A stretch of 64,000 nt of DNA, taken from NCBI GenBank assembly GCA_024641635.1, contig JAHECS010000003.1, forward strand, positions 1-64,000, given 5' to 3'. Of this stretch, positions 36,156-45,023 are shown piece after piece. The translations under genes and the position numbers were made by a program. The stretch comes from Actinomycetes bacterium (lineage in GTDB: Bacteria; Actinomycetota; Actinomycetes; S36-B12). The notes under the pieces were generated by a model. That model was not told the origin of the DNA, did no database searches, and was given only the letters and a program-made list of their open reading frames with translations. Numbering within the stretch: the first letter of the stretch is position 1; each line of letters starts with the position of its first letter.

Positions 36156-37061
36156 TCAGGTCCGGGCGAATCGCGGCAGTCGCACCAGGCCCTGAGCCGT
36201 TGCGGCCCCCAGCACGACGAGGGCTCCGCCGACCGGCTGGTTCCAGGTGATGTGCTCGCCGAGGACGACCGCCCCGGACACCACGGCCACCAGGGTGATC
36301 ACGTACGTGACCGTGCTCGCCGTGGTCGCGTCCGACCGGTGGATCACGAGGTAGTTCAGGATGTATGCGATGCCGCTGCCGAGGATCCCGAGGGCCAGCA
36401 TCGCGAGGAACACGGAGCCCGTCACCGGCGCGTGCGCGAATCCCGTCAGGGCCGCCACCGGGGCGATCTGGATCGTCCCCATGATCATGAGGCCCGTGGC
36501 GAAGGTCATCGGCCCCAGGGCGTTCTCGCCGGTCGCGATGTGCCGGCGCACGTAGGGGTAGGAGATTCCGTATCCGATCGTGGCGAGCACGGCGGCACCG
36601 ATGCCGAGGAGGGTCGTCGCACCCAGGCCCTGCCACACGCCGACCACGACGAGCACGCCGGTGAAGCCGATCACCAGGCCGACGATGCGCTGCCGGGTCG
36701 GCTTCTCCTCCGGGAAGGCGGCCAGGATCACCAGCAGGGTCATCAGCGGCGTGGCTCCGTTGATGATGCCCGCGAGCGCCGACGAGATGTACTGCTCACT
36801 GAACGCGAACAGCACCCACCCGCCGCTGGTCATCAGCACGGCCGCCACGAACAGCGGTCCCCACAGCCGTCTCGGAGGCAGCGGGGACCGCATGACGACG
36901 CTGATGACGAGCATCGTGATCATGCCGAGGGCGAGCCGGCTGAGCACGACTCCGGCAGGGGTCAGGGAGCCGAGGCCGATCTTGATGAAGACGAACGAGT
37001 TTCCCCAGATGAGGGAGAGGAGCAGGTAGGCCGGGAGCCACGCGCGGGGGGACGACCTCAC
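36156..37061 (-). CDS. DMT/EamA family transporter
   Basis: Ten hydrophobic helices in two EamA repeats; ends near VVLGEHITWNQPVGGALVVLG; GTG start in GTGA overlap. Confidence 0.88.
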   Translation of the reverse strand: MRSSPRAWLPAYLLLSLIWGNSFVFIKIGLGSLTPAGVVLSRLALGMITMLVISVVMRSPLPPRRLWGPLFVAAVLMTSGGWVLFAFSEQYISSALAGIINGATPLMTLLVILAAFPEEKPTRQRIVGLVIGFTGVLVVVGVWQGLGATTLLGIGAAVLATIGYGISYPYVRRHIATGENALGPMTFATGLMIMGTIQIAPVAALTGFAHAPVTGSVFLAMLALGILGSGIAYILNYLVIHRSDATTASTVTYVITLVAVVSGAVVLGEHITWNQPVGGALVVLGAATAQGLVRLPRFART

Positions 37062-37903
37062 GCGCTCTCGCTCGCGAGCAACGACCTCTTCACGGCGAGC
37101 CCCCACCGATAGCCGGCCAGGCTGCCGTCGGACCGGATGACGCGGTGGCAGGGGATGGCGAGCGCGACACGGTTCGTGGCGCAGGCGCGCGCCACCGCAC
37201 GCACCGAGGTTGGACGCCCGATCGTCGCTGCGACCTCCGCATACGTTCGCGTCTCGCCGGCGGGTATCTCGCGCAGTGCCCCCCAGACGCGTGCCTGGAA
37301 GGCCGTCCCATGGACGTCCACGGGCAGCTCCGCCGCACGACCGCCGCTAGCCAGTGCACTGAGGGCGGTCATGACGTCTGCCATGGCGGCATCGTCCCGC
37401 TCGAGGACCGCGTGCGGGAACTCCGCCCTCATGTCGTCCTCGAGCTCAGCCGCCCGGCCGATGCGTACGGCCGCCAGCCCACGGGGGGTGGCCACCGCAA
37501 TGACGTCACCGACGGGGGTCTGCGTGACGGACCACAACAGGAGGTGCTCGGGAGCTCCGGCGATGTAGTCCGTCGGCGTCATCCCCAGCCGACGCGCGGC
37601 CTCCTCGTAGAAGCCGCGAACCGATCCGTACCCCGCGTCGAAGACCGCGTCCAGCACGGACTCTGCCGACCGCAGCGCTCCCCGCGTCCGCTCGGTTCGC
37701 ACGGCCTGACCGAAGGCCCGCGGCGTGATCCCCAGGACCTCGGCGAAGTCACGCTGGAGCTGGCGAGCACTGCAGTGCAGTGTCCCGGCGAGGGAGGCGA
37801 CCGACAACGGCCCACCGGCGGCCGTCATGGCCTCGCACGCCTGGGCGACCCGGACGGAGGGGCTGCTGGGCACACGCTGTTCGACTACGGACCTCACGCT
37901 CAT
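37058..37903 (-). CDS. AraC-domain / methylated-DNA-[protein]-cysteine S-methyltransferase fusion, lacking the Ada N-terminal Cys domain
   Basis: HTH LTHCSARQLQRDF-like segment (LHCSARQLQRDFAEVLGITPRAF) plus IPCHRVIRSDGSLAGYRWG active site. Confidence 0.92.
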   Translation of the reverse strand: MSVRSVVEQRVPSSPSVRVAQACEAMTAAGGPLSVASLAGTLHCSARQLQRDFAEVLGITPRAFGQAVRTERTRGALRSAESVLDAVFDAGYGSVRGFYEEAARRLGMTPTDYIAGAPEHLLLWSVTQTPVGDVIAVATPRGLAAVRIGRAAELEDDMRAEFPHAVLERDDAAMADVMTALSALASGGRAAELPVDVHGTAFQARVWGALREIPAGETRTYAEVAATIGRPTSVRAVARACATNRVALAIPCHRVIRSDGSLAGYRWGLAVKRSLLASESA

Positions 37904-37955
37904 GCACCGAACCTAGGCGGGGTCGATGTGGTCCGGCACTCCGGTTCGCGACACG

Positions 37956-38804
37956 CTAGATCGGCGGACTGGACATGACCCGGTTGCGCCCGGCGTCCTT
38001 GGCCATCGCCATCGCCCCCTCCGCGCGCTCGAGCACCGAGTCGACGCTCTCGCCGCGGCTGATGAGGGTCACGCCGATGCTCACCGTCTGCACGATGTCG
38101 CCGAACGGCATGGGGATGGGGTCCTCGACCGCCGTGCGGATCTTGTTGGCCACCCGGATGGCGCCACGCAGGTGATGCACGCCGCGCAGCACGACCAGGA
38201 GCTGGTCGTCGTCGAGTCGGGCAACGAGGTCACCGGACCGGAGTGCGTCGGAGATGCGCCCGGTCACGATCCGCAGGACCTCATCGCCGGCCTCCCGCCC
38301 GTACTCCTCGTTGACGAACGCGAAGTCGTCGAAGTCGCAACTGGCGACGGCGATCTCCTTGCCGGTGCGCGGCGTCGCCGACAGGAGCCAGGCGACCTCG
38401 TTCAGCACCTGCTCGCGGTCCGCTACGCCCGTGACGGGATCCAGGCCGGCCGCCGGCGTCGCACCGTGCACTGTCGGGTCGAGCTGGTGGGAGTCGCGCA
38501 GCTGCAGGAGCCAGCCCCCTCCGGCGCGTGGCATCGACAGCGCGCAGACCCACCGGGCGGCGTCATCGGCACCCCTCAGCCGCACCCACTTCGGGCCTGC
38601 GGCCGATGTGGCGAGGAGGGCGTTCACCGCGTCGGCGTCATCAGCGACGAAGGCGTCCAGCAGGGCAGCTCCCGCCCGCAGCTGCGGGTCTGAGGCCCAC
38701 AGGCACAGCGCATCGGGGCTCACGACCACGTTGACGTCACCCGCGAACCGTGACAGCTCGCCGATCTCCTCCGTGATCGCAGGCTCACTGGCACCGCCTG
38801 CCAT
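37956..38804 (-). CDS. degenerate GGDEF-domain protein
   Basis: DPVTGVADREQVLNE...ASCDFDDFAFVNEEYGREAGDEVLRIVTGRI...VARLDDDQLLVVLRG...VSIGVTLISRGESVDSVLERAEGAMAMAKDAGRNRV. Confidence 0.82.
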   Translation of the reverse strand: MAGGASEPAITEEIGELSRFAGDVNVVVSPDALCLWASDPQLRAGAALLDAFVADDADAVNALLATSAAGPKWVRLRGADDAARWVCALSMPRAGGGWLLQLRDSHQLDPTVHGATPAAGLDPVTGVADREQVLNEVAWLLSATPRTGKEIAVASCDFDDFAFVNEEYGREAGDEVLRIVTGRISDALRSGDLVARLDDDQLLVVLRGVHHLRGAIRVANKIRTAVEDPIPMPFGDIVQTVSIGVTLISRGESVDSVLERAEGAMAMAKDAGRNRVMSSPPI

Positions 38805-38944
38805 GCTCACCGCCCACCTCCCGGACCGACCCTGGGTCGCGCCGACCATGCTAGGGGGAAAACCGCCCGATCCGGGGACCGCCTGACGTACGCTCCGCTG
38901 CACGGGTGTCCAGCGGGCCGCCCGGGACTAAGGAGACGGGTGAC

Positions 38945-39349
38945 ATGACACGCACGGGACGCGGCCTGATGGTCGGCGCCATGGTCGCGGGGATGCTCCT
39001 CACAACAGCGGTTCCGGCCATGGCGGGCGATGTCGCCCCTCCGAACGGCAGCGTCGTGGGCGATTGGCGCACCTCGACCGACGGCGTTCGCCAGACGCTG
39101 ACCTTCGACTCCGACGGGAGCGTCTACGGCGACTCCGGGTGCAACCGATTCACCGGCGGATACACGATCAAGGGCGACCGCATCAAGATCGGGCCCCTCG
39201 CATCGACTCTCAAGGCCTGCCCGGAGCCGATCATGGGCGCCGAGATGGCCTTCCTGACCACGCTGCAGTCCGCCAAGACGTTCGCAGCCACGGACACCCG
39301 GCTCAAGCTCTACGGCCCCAGCGACGTCCTGAAGCTCCGAGCCGTCTAG
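38945..39349 (+). CDS. secreted META-domain protein (HslJ-like)
   Basis: Signal peptide; GDWRTSTDGVRQTLTFDSDGSVYGDSGCNRFTGGYTIKGDRIKIGPLASTLKACPEPIMGAEMAFLTTL. Confidence 0.85.
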   Translation: MTRTGRGLMVGAMVAGMLLTTAVPAMAGDVAPPNGSVVGDWRTSTDGVRQTLTFDSDGSVYGDSGCNRFTGGYTIKGDRIKIGPLASTLKACPEPIMGAEMAFLTTLQSAKTFAATDTRLKLYGPSDVLKLRAV

Positions 39350-39355
39350 GACGAC

Positions 39356-39904
39356 TCAACCGCTGCCGAGGTCAGCGCTCATCGACGAGACCCGGCCTCC
39401 CTCGTCGAACTCGAAGTACGTCACCCCTCGGTCATTGACTGGGAGCCGGTCGGCGCCGTCGGTGCCGAGGGCCACATGGATCTTCTGGGTGCTCCACTTC
39501 GTGATGTCCACGAGGAGCTCCGACAGTTCTGCTCGGGTGAAGTGCCTGTGTGCCTCGGCGACCATGGCGTCGTCGATGTCGGCCGGCCGCCAGATGACTG
39601 CGTCGACGATGCGCAGCGCCACCTTGTGGCGATCGCTCAGCGAGCTGTCCTCGTAGTGGTCGATCTGCGCGGTCAGCTCATCGTCCGCACCCTCGCGGGC
39701 GGCGTCCCCCAGCCGCAGCGTCTGGCAGATGCGACAGTCGTGCTGCCGTGCGCAGCGGAGTCGGACGAGCTCAGTCGTCACAGGATCGAGGTGCCGCGAG
39801 CGCATGACGGCGTCCTGGTAGGCGGCCAGGAGCCGGACCAGCGCAGCGTCCCGACCGACGGGGCGGCCGTCGGCCCCGACCGGCACCCGGACGTCCCTGC
39901 TCAT
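39356..39904 (-). CDS. carboxymuconolactone decarboxylase/AhpD-like protein
   Basis: CRICQTLRLGDAAREGADDEL...LSDRHKVALRIVDAVIW; CxxC motif. Confidence 0.75.
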   Translation of the reverse strand: MSRDVRVPVGADGRPVGRDAALVRLLAAYQDAVMRSRHLDPVTTELVRLRCARQHDCRICQTLRLGDAAREGADDELTAQIDHYEDSSLSDRHKVALRIVDAVIWRPADIDDAMVAEAHRHFTRAELSELLVDITKWSTQKIHVALGTDGADRLPVNDRGVTYFEFDEGGRVSSMSADLGSG

Positions 39905-40254
39905 GCCGGGTCTCCCAGCAGGCGCGCGGCCGCGACGTCGAGCCGGGCACGCGCCTCGATGAGGTAGGAGGCCATGACAAGGTCGGAGAGCCCCCCGTCC
40001 GGGAAGTAGGCCGCCGCCGTTCGAACAGTCTCGTCGTCCAGACCGGAGACGTCGACCAGCATCTGGTCGAGCACGGCGCACGCCGCCGACTCGCGCGCGT
40101 CCCGCGGCTCACGTGACGGCACGCCGGCGGCCACCACCTCGGTGATCCGCTGCTGGGCGAGATCCAGCAGTTCGGGCTCCACGACCTCGCGCGCCCTCGC
40201 GATGGCTGCGTCGAGCGCCGTCATCGCTTCCGGCTGCTCGTCCCGAAGGGTCAT
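39901..40254 (-). CDS. small alkylhydroperoxidase/CMD-related conserved protein
   Basis: Translationally coupled (ATGA) to 39356..39904; helical, LDDETVRTAAAYFPDGGLSDLVMASYLIEARARLDVA. Confidence 0.55.
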   Translation of the reverse strand: MTLRDEQPEAMTALDAAIARAREVVEPELLDLAQQRITEVVAAGVPSREPRDARESAACAVLDQMLVDVSGLDDETVRTAAAYFPDGGLSDLVMASYLIEARARLDVAAARLLGDPA

Positions 40255-40290
40255 CGCGTCATCGTAGAAGCGGACTGCGAGGATGCGCGA

Positions 40291-40947
40291 GTGCCCTCAC
40301 CCGACGTCATCCTGATGGATCTGGACGGCACGATCACGGACTCCATCCCGGGCATCCTGCGCTGCCTGCGCCTCGCCCTGCCCGTGATCGGCATGGAGGA
40401 CGTCGGCGATGAGGAGCTGCAGACGTGGCTCGGACCGCCACTGCGTCACACCGTGCTGGAGCGCTACGGAAAGTCCGAGCGAGAGCTCGACGAGTTCGTC
40501 ACGGTCTATCGCGCGCACTACTTCGGCGGCGGCGAGTTCGAGTTCGCCGTCTTCCCAGGGATGGCGGACCTCGTCAGCGACATCGCCGCGAGCGACTCCA
40601 GCCTGGTCCTTGCGACCGCGAAGCCGATCGAGTCGGCACAGCGAGTTCTCGATCGAGCCGGGCTCCTCGACTTCTTCGACTTCGTCAGCGGCACCGAGCT
40701 CGACCTGATGCGGCAGGACAAGCCGAGCATCATCGCTCACGGCATCGAGGGGATCGGCAGGGATCCGGCCGTCGTCGACGCCATCGTGGTCGGCGACCGC
40801 CGGGAGGACATCGCGGGCGCCAGGCACCACGGCTACCCGTCGGTGGGCGTGCGCTGGGGCTATGCGGAGGTCGGCGAGCTCGAGGGGGCGGGGGCCACGC
40901 ACCTCGTCGACGACGCAGGCCAGCTCCGCGACCTCCTGGGCCTGTGA
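40291..40947 (+). CDS. HAD-family hydrolase (phosphoglycolate phosphatase-like)
   Basis: DVILMDLDGTITDSIPGILRCL; VLATAKPIESAQRVLDRAGL; VGDRREDIAGARHHGYPSVGVRWGYA; GTG start. Confidence 0.9.
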   Translation: MPSPDVILMDLDGTITDSIPGILRCLRLALPVIGMEDVGDEELQTWLGPPLRHTVLERYGKSERELDEFVTVYRAHYFGGGEFEFAVFPGMADLVSDIAASDSSLVLATAKPIESAQRVLDRAGLLDFFDFVSGTELDLMRQDKPSIIAHGIEGIGRDPAVVDAIVVGDRREDIAGARHHGYPSVGVRWGYAEVGELEGAGATHLVDDAGQLRDLLGL

Positions 40948-40984
40948 CGCCAACCGGCCTGGGCGCCTGCCTGGCACGCCACGA

Positions 40985-42169
40985 TCAGTGCGGCAGCACG
41001 CCCCCTCCGGCCGCCTGAGCCTGCGGAAGGGGCAGGTCCAGCGTCACGTCCTTCTCGTAGGAGGGCCGGCAGGGGTACTGGGCATACCAGTGGATGTACG
41101 GGATGACGATGTGGGACTCGACGCGCTCCTGCGACCAGCCCGCCTTCACATACGCCCGAGCATCCGGCCGGCCGTGCCCGTCCAGTCCCCAGCTGTACCA
41201 GGTCCGTCCACCACGTGACAGCTGGCGGGAGACCCGCGCGTTGTAGCGCTTGGTCAGCAGGAGGTCGCGATCGAACCACTCCTCGTCCTGCCAGGTCTCG
41301 GTGTTGATCTGGAACAGGCCGAGGTCGTCTGTCGCCGAGACAGCGTCCGCCCGTCCGCCGCTCTCCCGCATGACGACGGCCCAGGCCTCACGCAGGTTCT
41401 CCCCCTCGAAGCCGGAGCGCGCCAACAGCCGGGTCAGCCAGTCCCCGCACCGCTTGATGCGGCCGTAGTCGGCGCTGCGGTCGGCGCGGGTGACGCGCAT
41501 CAGGTCGCGGTACCGGCCGCGCGCGCGGTCAGCAGCCCGCTGAGTCGCTGCCACGTCCCTTGCCGTCCGCGCTGCCTCGGACCGCGCAGCCTCGGCCAGC
41601 GCGGCCGCCTCATCACGACCGATCGCAGCGGCAGCGGCAGCCGACGCGGCCAGGGCGCGAGCGTGCTCAGCCCTGGACTTCGTCAGCACCGAGTCCCGGC
41701 TCACGGCGGCGAGGTACTGCCGGGTGAGCAGGCTGCGGGTGAAACCCACGCTGCTGTCCGCCGTGAGCAGGACCTCGGCGAGCGTGGGAGCCGTGCCGCC
41801 GGAGACGTACATCGTCCGCGCGGCATCGTCGATGGCGTCCTGGCCGCGTATCGCCGCACGGTCGGCGAGGGCCAGGGCCAGCCCCGTCTCACGCACCGTG
41901 CCATGCGCCGCGCCGAGGGAGGCGTCCGCCGCATGTCTGGCCGCCAGCGCCAGCACCTGTCGAGCCCGTGCGTCCTGGTACTGGGTTCGCGTCGTGGTGA
42001 CCGCACGCGTGGCAGCGGGTATCGCAGCCAGCGCCTCGATGAACGTGAGCGCCTGGATGCTTGCGGTCGGGCGGTCGGACGACGTCGCGAACGCCGGGGC
42101 GTTGGGCACGAGGGTGACGGCCGCGGCACAACCGGCCACGATGATCCTCGCGCCGCGTCCCATGTCCAT
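40985..42169 (-). CDS. secreted lytic transglycosylase-like protein
   Basis: Signal-like N-terminus, Ala-rich coiled region, C-terminal AWAVVMRESGGRADAVSATDDLGLFQINTETW (SLT-like catalytic E). Confidence 0.8.
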   Translation of the reverse strand: MDMGRGARIIVAGCAAAVTLVPNAPAFATSSDRPTASIQALTFIEALAAIPAATRAVTTTRTQYQDARARQVLALAARHAADASLGAAHGTVRETGLALALADRAAIRGQDAIDDAARTMYVSGGTAPTLAEVLLTADSSVGFTRSLLTRQYLAAVSRDSVLTKSRAEHARALAASAAAAAAIGRDEAAALAEAARSEAARTARDVAATQRAADRARGRYRDLMRVTRADRSADYGRIKRCGDWLTRLLARSGFEGENLREAWAVVMRESGGRADAVSATDDLGLFQINTETWQDEEWFDRDLLLTKRYNARVSRQLSRGGRTWYSWGLDGHGRPDARAYVKAGWSQERVESHIVIPYIHWYAQYPCRPSYEKDVTLDLPLPQAQAAGGGVLPH

Positions 42170-42192
42170 AGTGTCGGCCCGCCGAGAGAGAG

Positions 42193-42216
42193 CCGGGGCC
42201 CCAACCGGGGCCTCGG
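42193..42216 (-). terminator. terminator-like hairpin downstream of tRNA-Leu
   Basis: ccggggcccc-aacc-ggggcctcgg, 10-bp stem (one G-U), just 3' of tRNA on the minus strand. Confidence 0.65.
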
Positions 42217-42224
42217 GACACTGC

Positions 42225-42311
42225 TGGTGCGCGAGGGGGGAGTTGAACCCCCACACCCTTTCGGGCACACGGACCTGAACCGTGCGCGTCTGCCTATTCC
42301 GCCACTCGCGC
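42225..42311 (-). tRNA. tRNA-Leu(CAG), CCA encoded
   Basis: Reverse strand GCGCGAGTGGCGGAATAGGCAGACGCGCACGGTTCAGGTCCGTG...GGGTTCAACTCCCCCCTCGCGCACCA; class II variable arm. Confidence 0.97.
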
Positions 42312-42426
42312 GTGTAGCGGGTGAAGCGTACAGGGGACGCGTGAGGGCCATCCAGTTCGGGGTGAGCCGCCCGGTGCGGGTCCCCGGCCATCCCCACACG
42401 GGGGGTTAGCATCGACCAACGCCGGC

Positions 42427-43155
42427 ATGGCCGGTGCTGCTACTGCTGTCCGCGAAGCGGAGGACCTGGTGGGACTGCTGGAACGGTTCGAGGATTCCCT
42501 CGACCGCCTCGTCAACGGCGCGTTCGCGCGCGCCTTCAAGGCCGAGGTGCAGCCCGTCGAGATCGCATCGGCCCTCCAACGCGAGGTGAACGATCGGGCC
42601 GCCGTCATCGACCGCGAGCGCACGGTGATCCCGAACGTGTTCCACGTCGAGCTGTCCGAGCACGACTACCGGCGCCTGGCGGTGTTCAAGGATGCGCTGC
42701 AGACCGAGCTGTCCACCCTGGTCCGGGACTACGGCGCCGAGCAGCGCTACACGCTGCTGGGTCCCGTGCAGGTCAATCTCGGCCAGGACGACGAGCTCGA
42801 GACGGGCATCTTCCGCGTCCGCAGCGAGGCGCGGGCCGAGGTTCGATCGGTCGGGGGCCAGCAGGTGGCCAGCGTGGACGCTCGTCAGCCGCGCCTCGAG
42901 GTCGGCGGCACCGCCTACCCTCTCGTCCGCGCCGTGAGCCGACTCGGACGCGGCAGCGACACGGACATCCGCGTCGAGGACCCGGGAGCCTCACGCAACC
43001 ACTGCGAGATCGTCCTCGGCCAGCCACCGCTCGTCCGCGACCTGGACTCCACCAACGGGACCTACGTCAACGGCCAGCGCATCTCGCAGGTGGAGCTCGC
43101 CGACGGCACAGCCATCACGATCGGGTCCACGCAACTGGTGTTCCGGAGCGGCTGA
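42427..43155 (+). CDS. fhaA: FHA domain protein with N-terminal DUF3662
   Basis: LLERFEDSLDRLVNGAFARAFKAEVQPVEIASALQREVND; C-terminal FHA LGRGSDTDIRVEDPGASRNHCEIV...DLDSTNGTYVNG. Confidence 0.95.
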   Translation: MAGAATAVREAEDLVGLLERFEDSLDRLVNGAFARAFKAEVQPVEIASALQREVNDRAAVIDRERTVIPNVFHVELSEHDYRRLAVFKDALQTELSTLVRDYGAEQRYTLLGPVQVNLGQDDELETGIFRVRSEARAEVRSVGGQQVASVDARQPRLEVGGTAYPLVRAVSRLGRGSDTDIRVEDPGASRNHCEIVLGQPPLVRDLDSTNGTYVNGQRISQVELADGTAITIGSTQLVFRSG

Positions 43156-43158
43156 CCC

Positions 43159-43644
43159 GTGTCCGAGCTCGCGCTGACCCTCGTGCGGCTGGGGTTCCTC
43201 ACTCTCCTGTGGACCTTCGTGCTCATCACGGTCCTCGCCCTGCGACGCGATCTCAAGCAGCCGGCCGAGGCACGCCCCGTCGGGCGCGAACGGAAGGCCG
43301 CCCGAGCGCCCAAGCCGCCCAAGCCCCCGAAGGTCGCCAAGCAGCAGAAGGTCAAGGGCAGCAAGCTCGTCGTGATCGAAGGCCCCCTCGAAGGGACCAT
43401 CGTGCCCCTCGGCGACGTCCAGATCACCATCGGTCGCGCACCCGACTCGACCCTGATCGTCGACGACGACTACGCATCGAGCCGTCACGCCCGCATCTAC
43501 CCGTCCGAGGGAGCCTGGGTCGTCGAGGACCTGGGCTCGACCAACGGCACGTGGATCGACCGCACCCGCATCACCTCTCCGACGGTCCTTCCTGTCGGCG
43601 CCCCGCTGCGGGTGGGCCGGACAACGCTGCAGATCCAGAAGTAG
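43159..43644 (+). CDS. fhaB: FHA domain protein FhaB/FipA
   Basis: N-terminal TM; ITIGRAPDSTLIVDDDYASSRHARIY...DLGSTNGTWIDRTRI. Confidence 0.94.
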   Translation: MSELALTLVRLGFLTLLWTFVLITVLALRRDLKQPAEARPVGRERKAARAPKPPKPPKVAKQQKVKGSKLVVIEGPLEGTIVPLGDVQITIGRAPDSTLIVDDDYASSRHARIYPSEGAWVVEDLGSTNGTWIDRTRITSPTVLPVGAPLRVGRTTLQIQK

Positions 43645-43649
43645 ATGCC

Positions 43650-45023
43650 ATGAGCCTCAACCTGCGCTACGCGGCCCGATCGGACGTCGGCCTGATCCGG
43701 GAGGGCAACGAGGACTCCGGCTACGCAGGACCTGCTCTCCTCATGGTCGCCGACGGCATGGGCGGTCATGCGGCAGGGGAGCTGGCCAGCGCCATCGCCG
43801 TCGCGACCGTCGCGGACCTCGACGTGCACCCTCCGGACGAGGGGACCGTGCTCAGCGCACTGGGGGAGTCCATCGCGGACGTCGGCGACGGGATCGCCGA
43901 CGTGATCGACACCGAGCCCGACCTCACGGGAATGGGAACGACGGTCACGGGGCTGTACTGGCTCGGCACGAGGATCGCCATCGTCCACGTCGGGGACTCG
44001 CGCGCCTACCTGCTCCGCGACGACGAGCTGCAGCAGCTCACCCACGATCACACCTACGTGCAGACCCTCGTCGACGCGGGACGGATCACCGAGGAGGAGG
44101 CCACGATCCATCCGCGGCGGTCCCTGCTCATGCGCGCGCTCGACGGCATGAACCCTGTGGAGGCCGACCTGTCCCTGCGGGAGGCACGCGCGGGGGACCG
44201 CTACATGCTGTGCACCGACGGTCTCTCCGGAGTCGTCACAGCTGACGAGATCGCCGCCCACCTTCGTCAGGGCGACCCCACCGGCGCCGTGACCCGCCTC
44301 GTCGACCTGGCCTTGGAGCGCGGCGCCCCCGACAACGTCACGGTCGTCGTGGCCGATGTCGTCGACGTGCCGCAGGCGGCACAGGGCGTGGCCGAGGTCG
44401 ACCGGACCTACGCCCCGGTGGTCGTGGGCGCAGCTGGGGAACCCCGGGTGCGGCTCCGGCTCCCCTCGGTTCGCTTCCCGGACGACGCGCAGCCCGACCC
44501 GGACCGGCCGGACCGCCCGCTCCCCGTCGACAGCGGCCCTCCGACGGCCCCCCAACCCCTCATCGATGCCGAGATCGTGGTGCCGGCGGCTGAGGCAGCG
44601 CGTCGCAGGGCTCGCGAGGAAGCGGAGGAGGAGGAGCAGCAGGGACGGCGCAGGAAGCTGTGGTGGTCCGTCGGGGGGATCGCCGCGGCCGTCGTCGCCC
44701 TCCTCGTCGCGGGCACTCTCGTCGCGTCCTCATGGCTGTCGACCCAGTGGTACGTCGCGGTCAACGGCAGCGCGGGGACCGGAACGGTGGCGGTCTACCA
44801 GGGCATCCAGGGCAGTCTCCTGAACTACCCGCTCTCGAGCCTGCAGTACGACTCCGGGCTGCAGGTCGGCACACTGCCGTTCTTCGACCAGGAGCTCGTG
44901 AGCAAGGGGATCCCGGCCGCCGACGAGGCCGACGCCCAGCGCATCGTCACCGAGCTGCAGGGCCGCGCGGACGACTGCGCCACCTTGATGCCTCCCTCCG
45001 GATGCCCAGGCGAGCCGACGTGA
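43650..45023 (+). CDS. pstP: PP2C-family Ser/Thr phosphatase
   Basis: RYAARSDVGLIREGNEDSGYAGPALLMVADGMGGHAAGELAS; VHVGDSRAYLL; LCTDGLSGVV; C-terminal TM. ORF re-started at ATG 43650. Confidence 0.95.
   Translation: MSLNLRYAARSDVGLIREGNEDSGYAGPALLMVADGMGGHAAGELASAIAVATVADLDVHPPDEGTVLSALGESIADVGDGIADVIDTEPDLTGMGTTVTGLYWLGTRIAIVHVGDSRAYLLRDDELQQLTHDHTYVQTLVDAGRITEEEATIHPRRSLLMRALDGMNPVEADLSLREARAGDRYMLCTDGLSGVVTADEIAAHLRQGDPTGAVTRLVDLALERGAPDNVTVVVADVVDVPQAAQGVAEVDRTYAPVVVGAAGEPRVRLRLPSVRFPDDAQPDPDRPDRPLPVDSGPPTAPQPLIDAEIVVPAAEAARRRAREEAEEEEQQGRRRKLWWSVGGIAAAVVALLVAGTLVASSWLSTQWYVAVNGSAGTGTVAVYQGIQGSLLNYPLSSLQYDSGLQVGTLPFFDQELVSKGIPAADEADAQRIVTELQGRADDCATLMPPSGCPGEPT

Noticed and set aside
35160-37112. 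650-aa plus-strand ORF
   Set aside because: Shadow of the FAD oxidoreductase and EamA transporter genes.
37058-37903. Full Ada methyltransferase
   Set aside because: The N-terminal phosphotriester-repair Cys domain is absent; only the AraC-like HTH and Ogt-type domain with PCHRV are present.
44660-45019. Extended N-terminus of the RodA ORF (start 44660)
   Set aside because: Overlaps the pstP C-terminus in another frame; GTG 45020 in a GTGA junction is the natural start.
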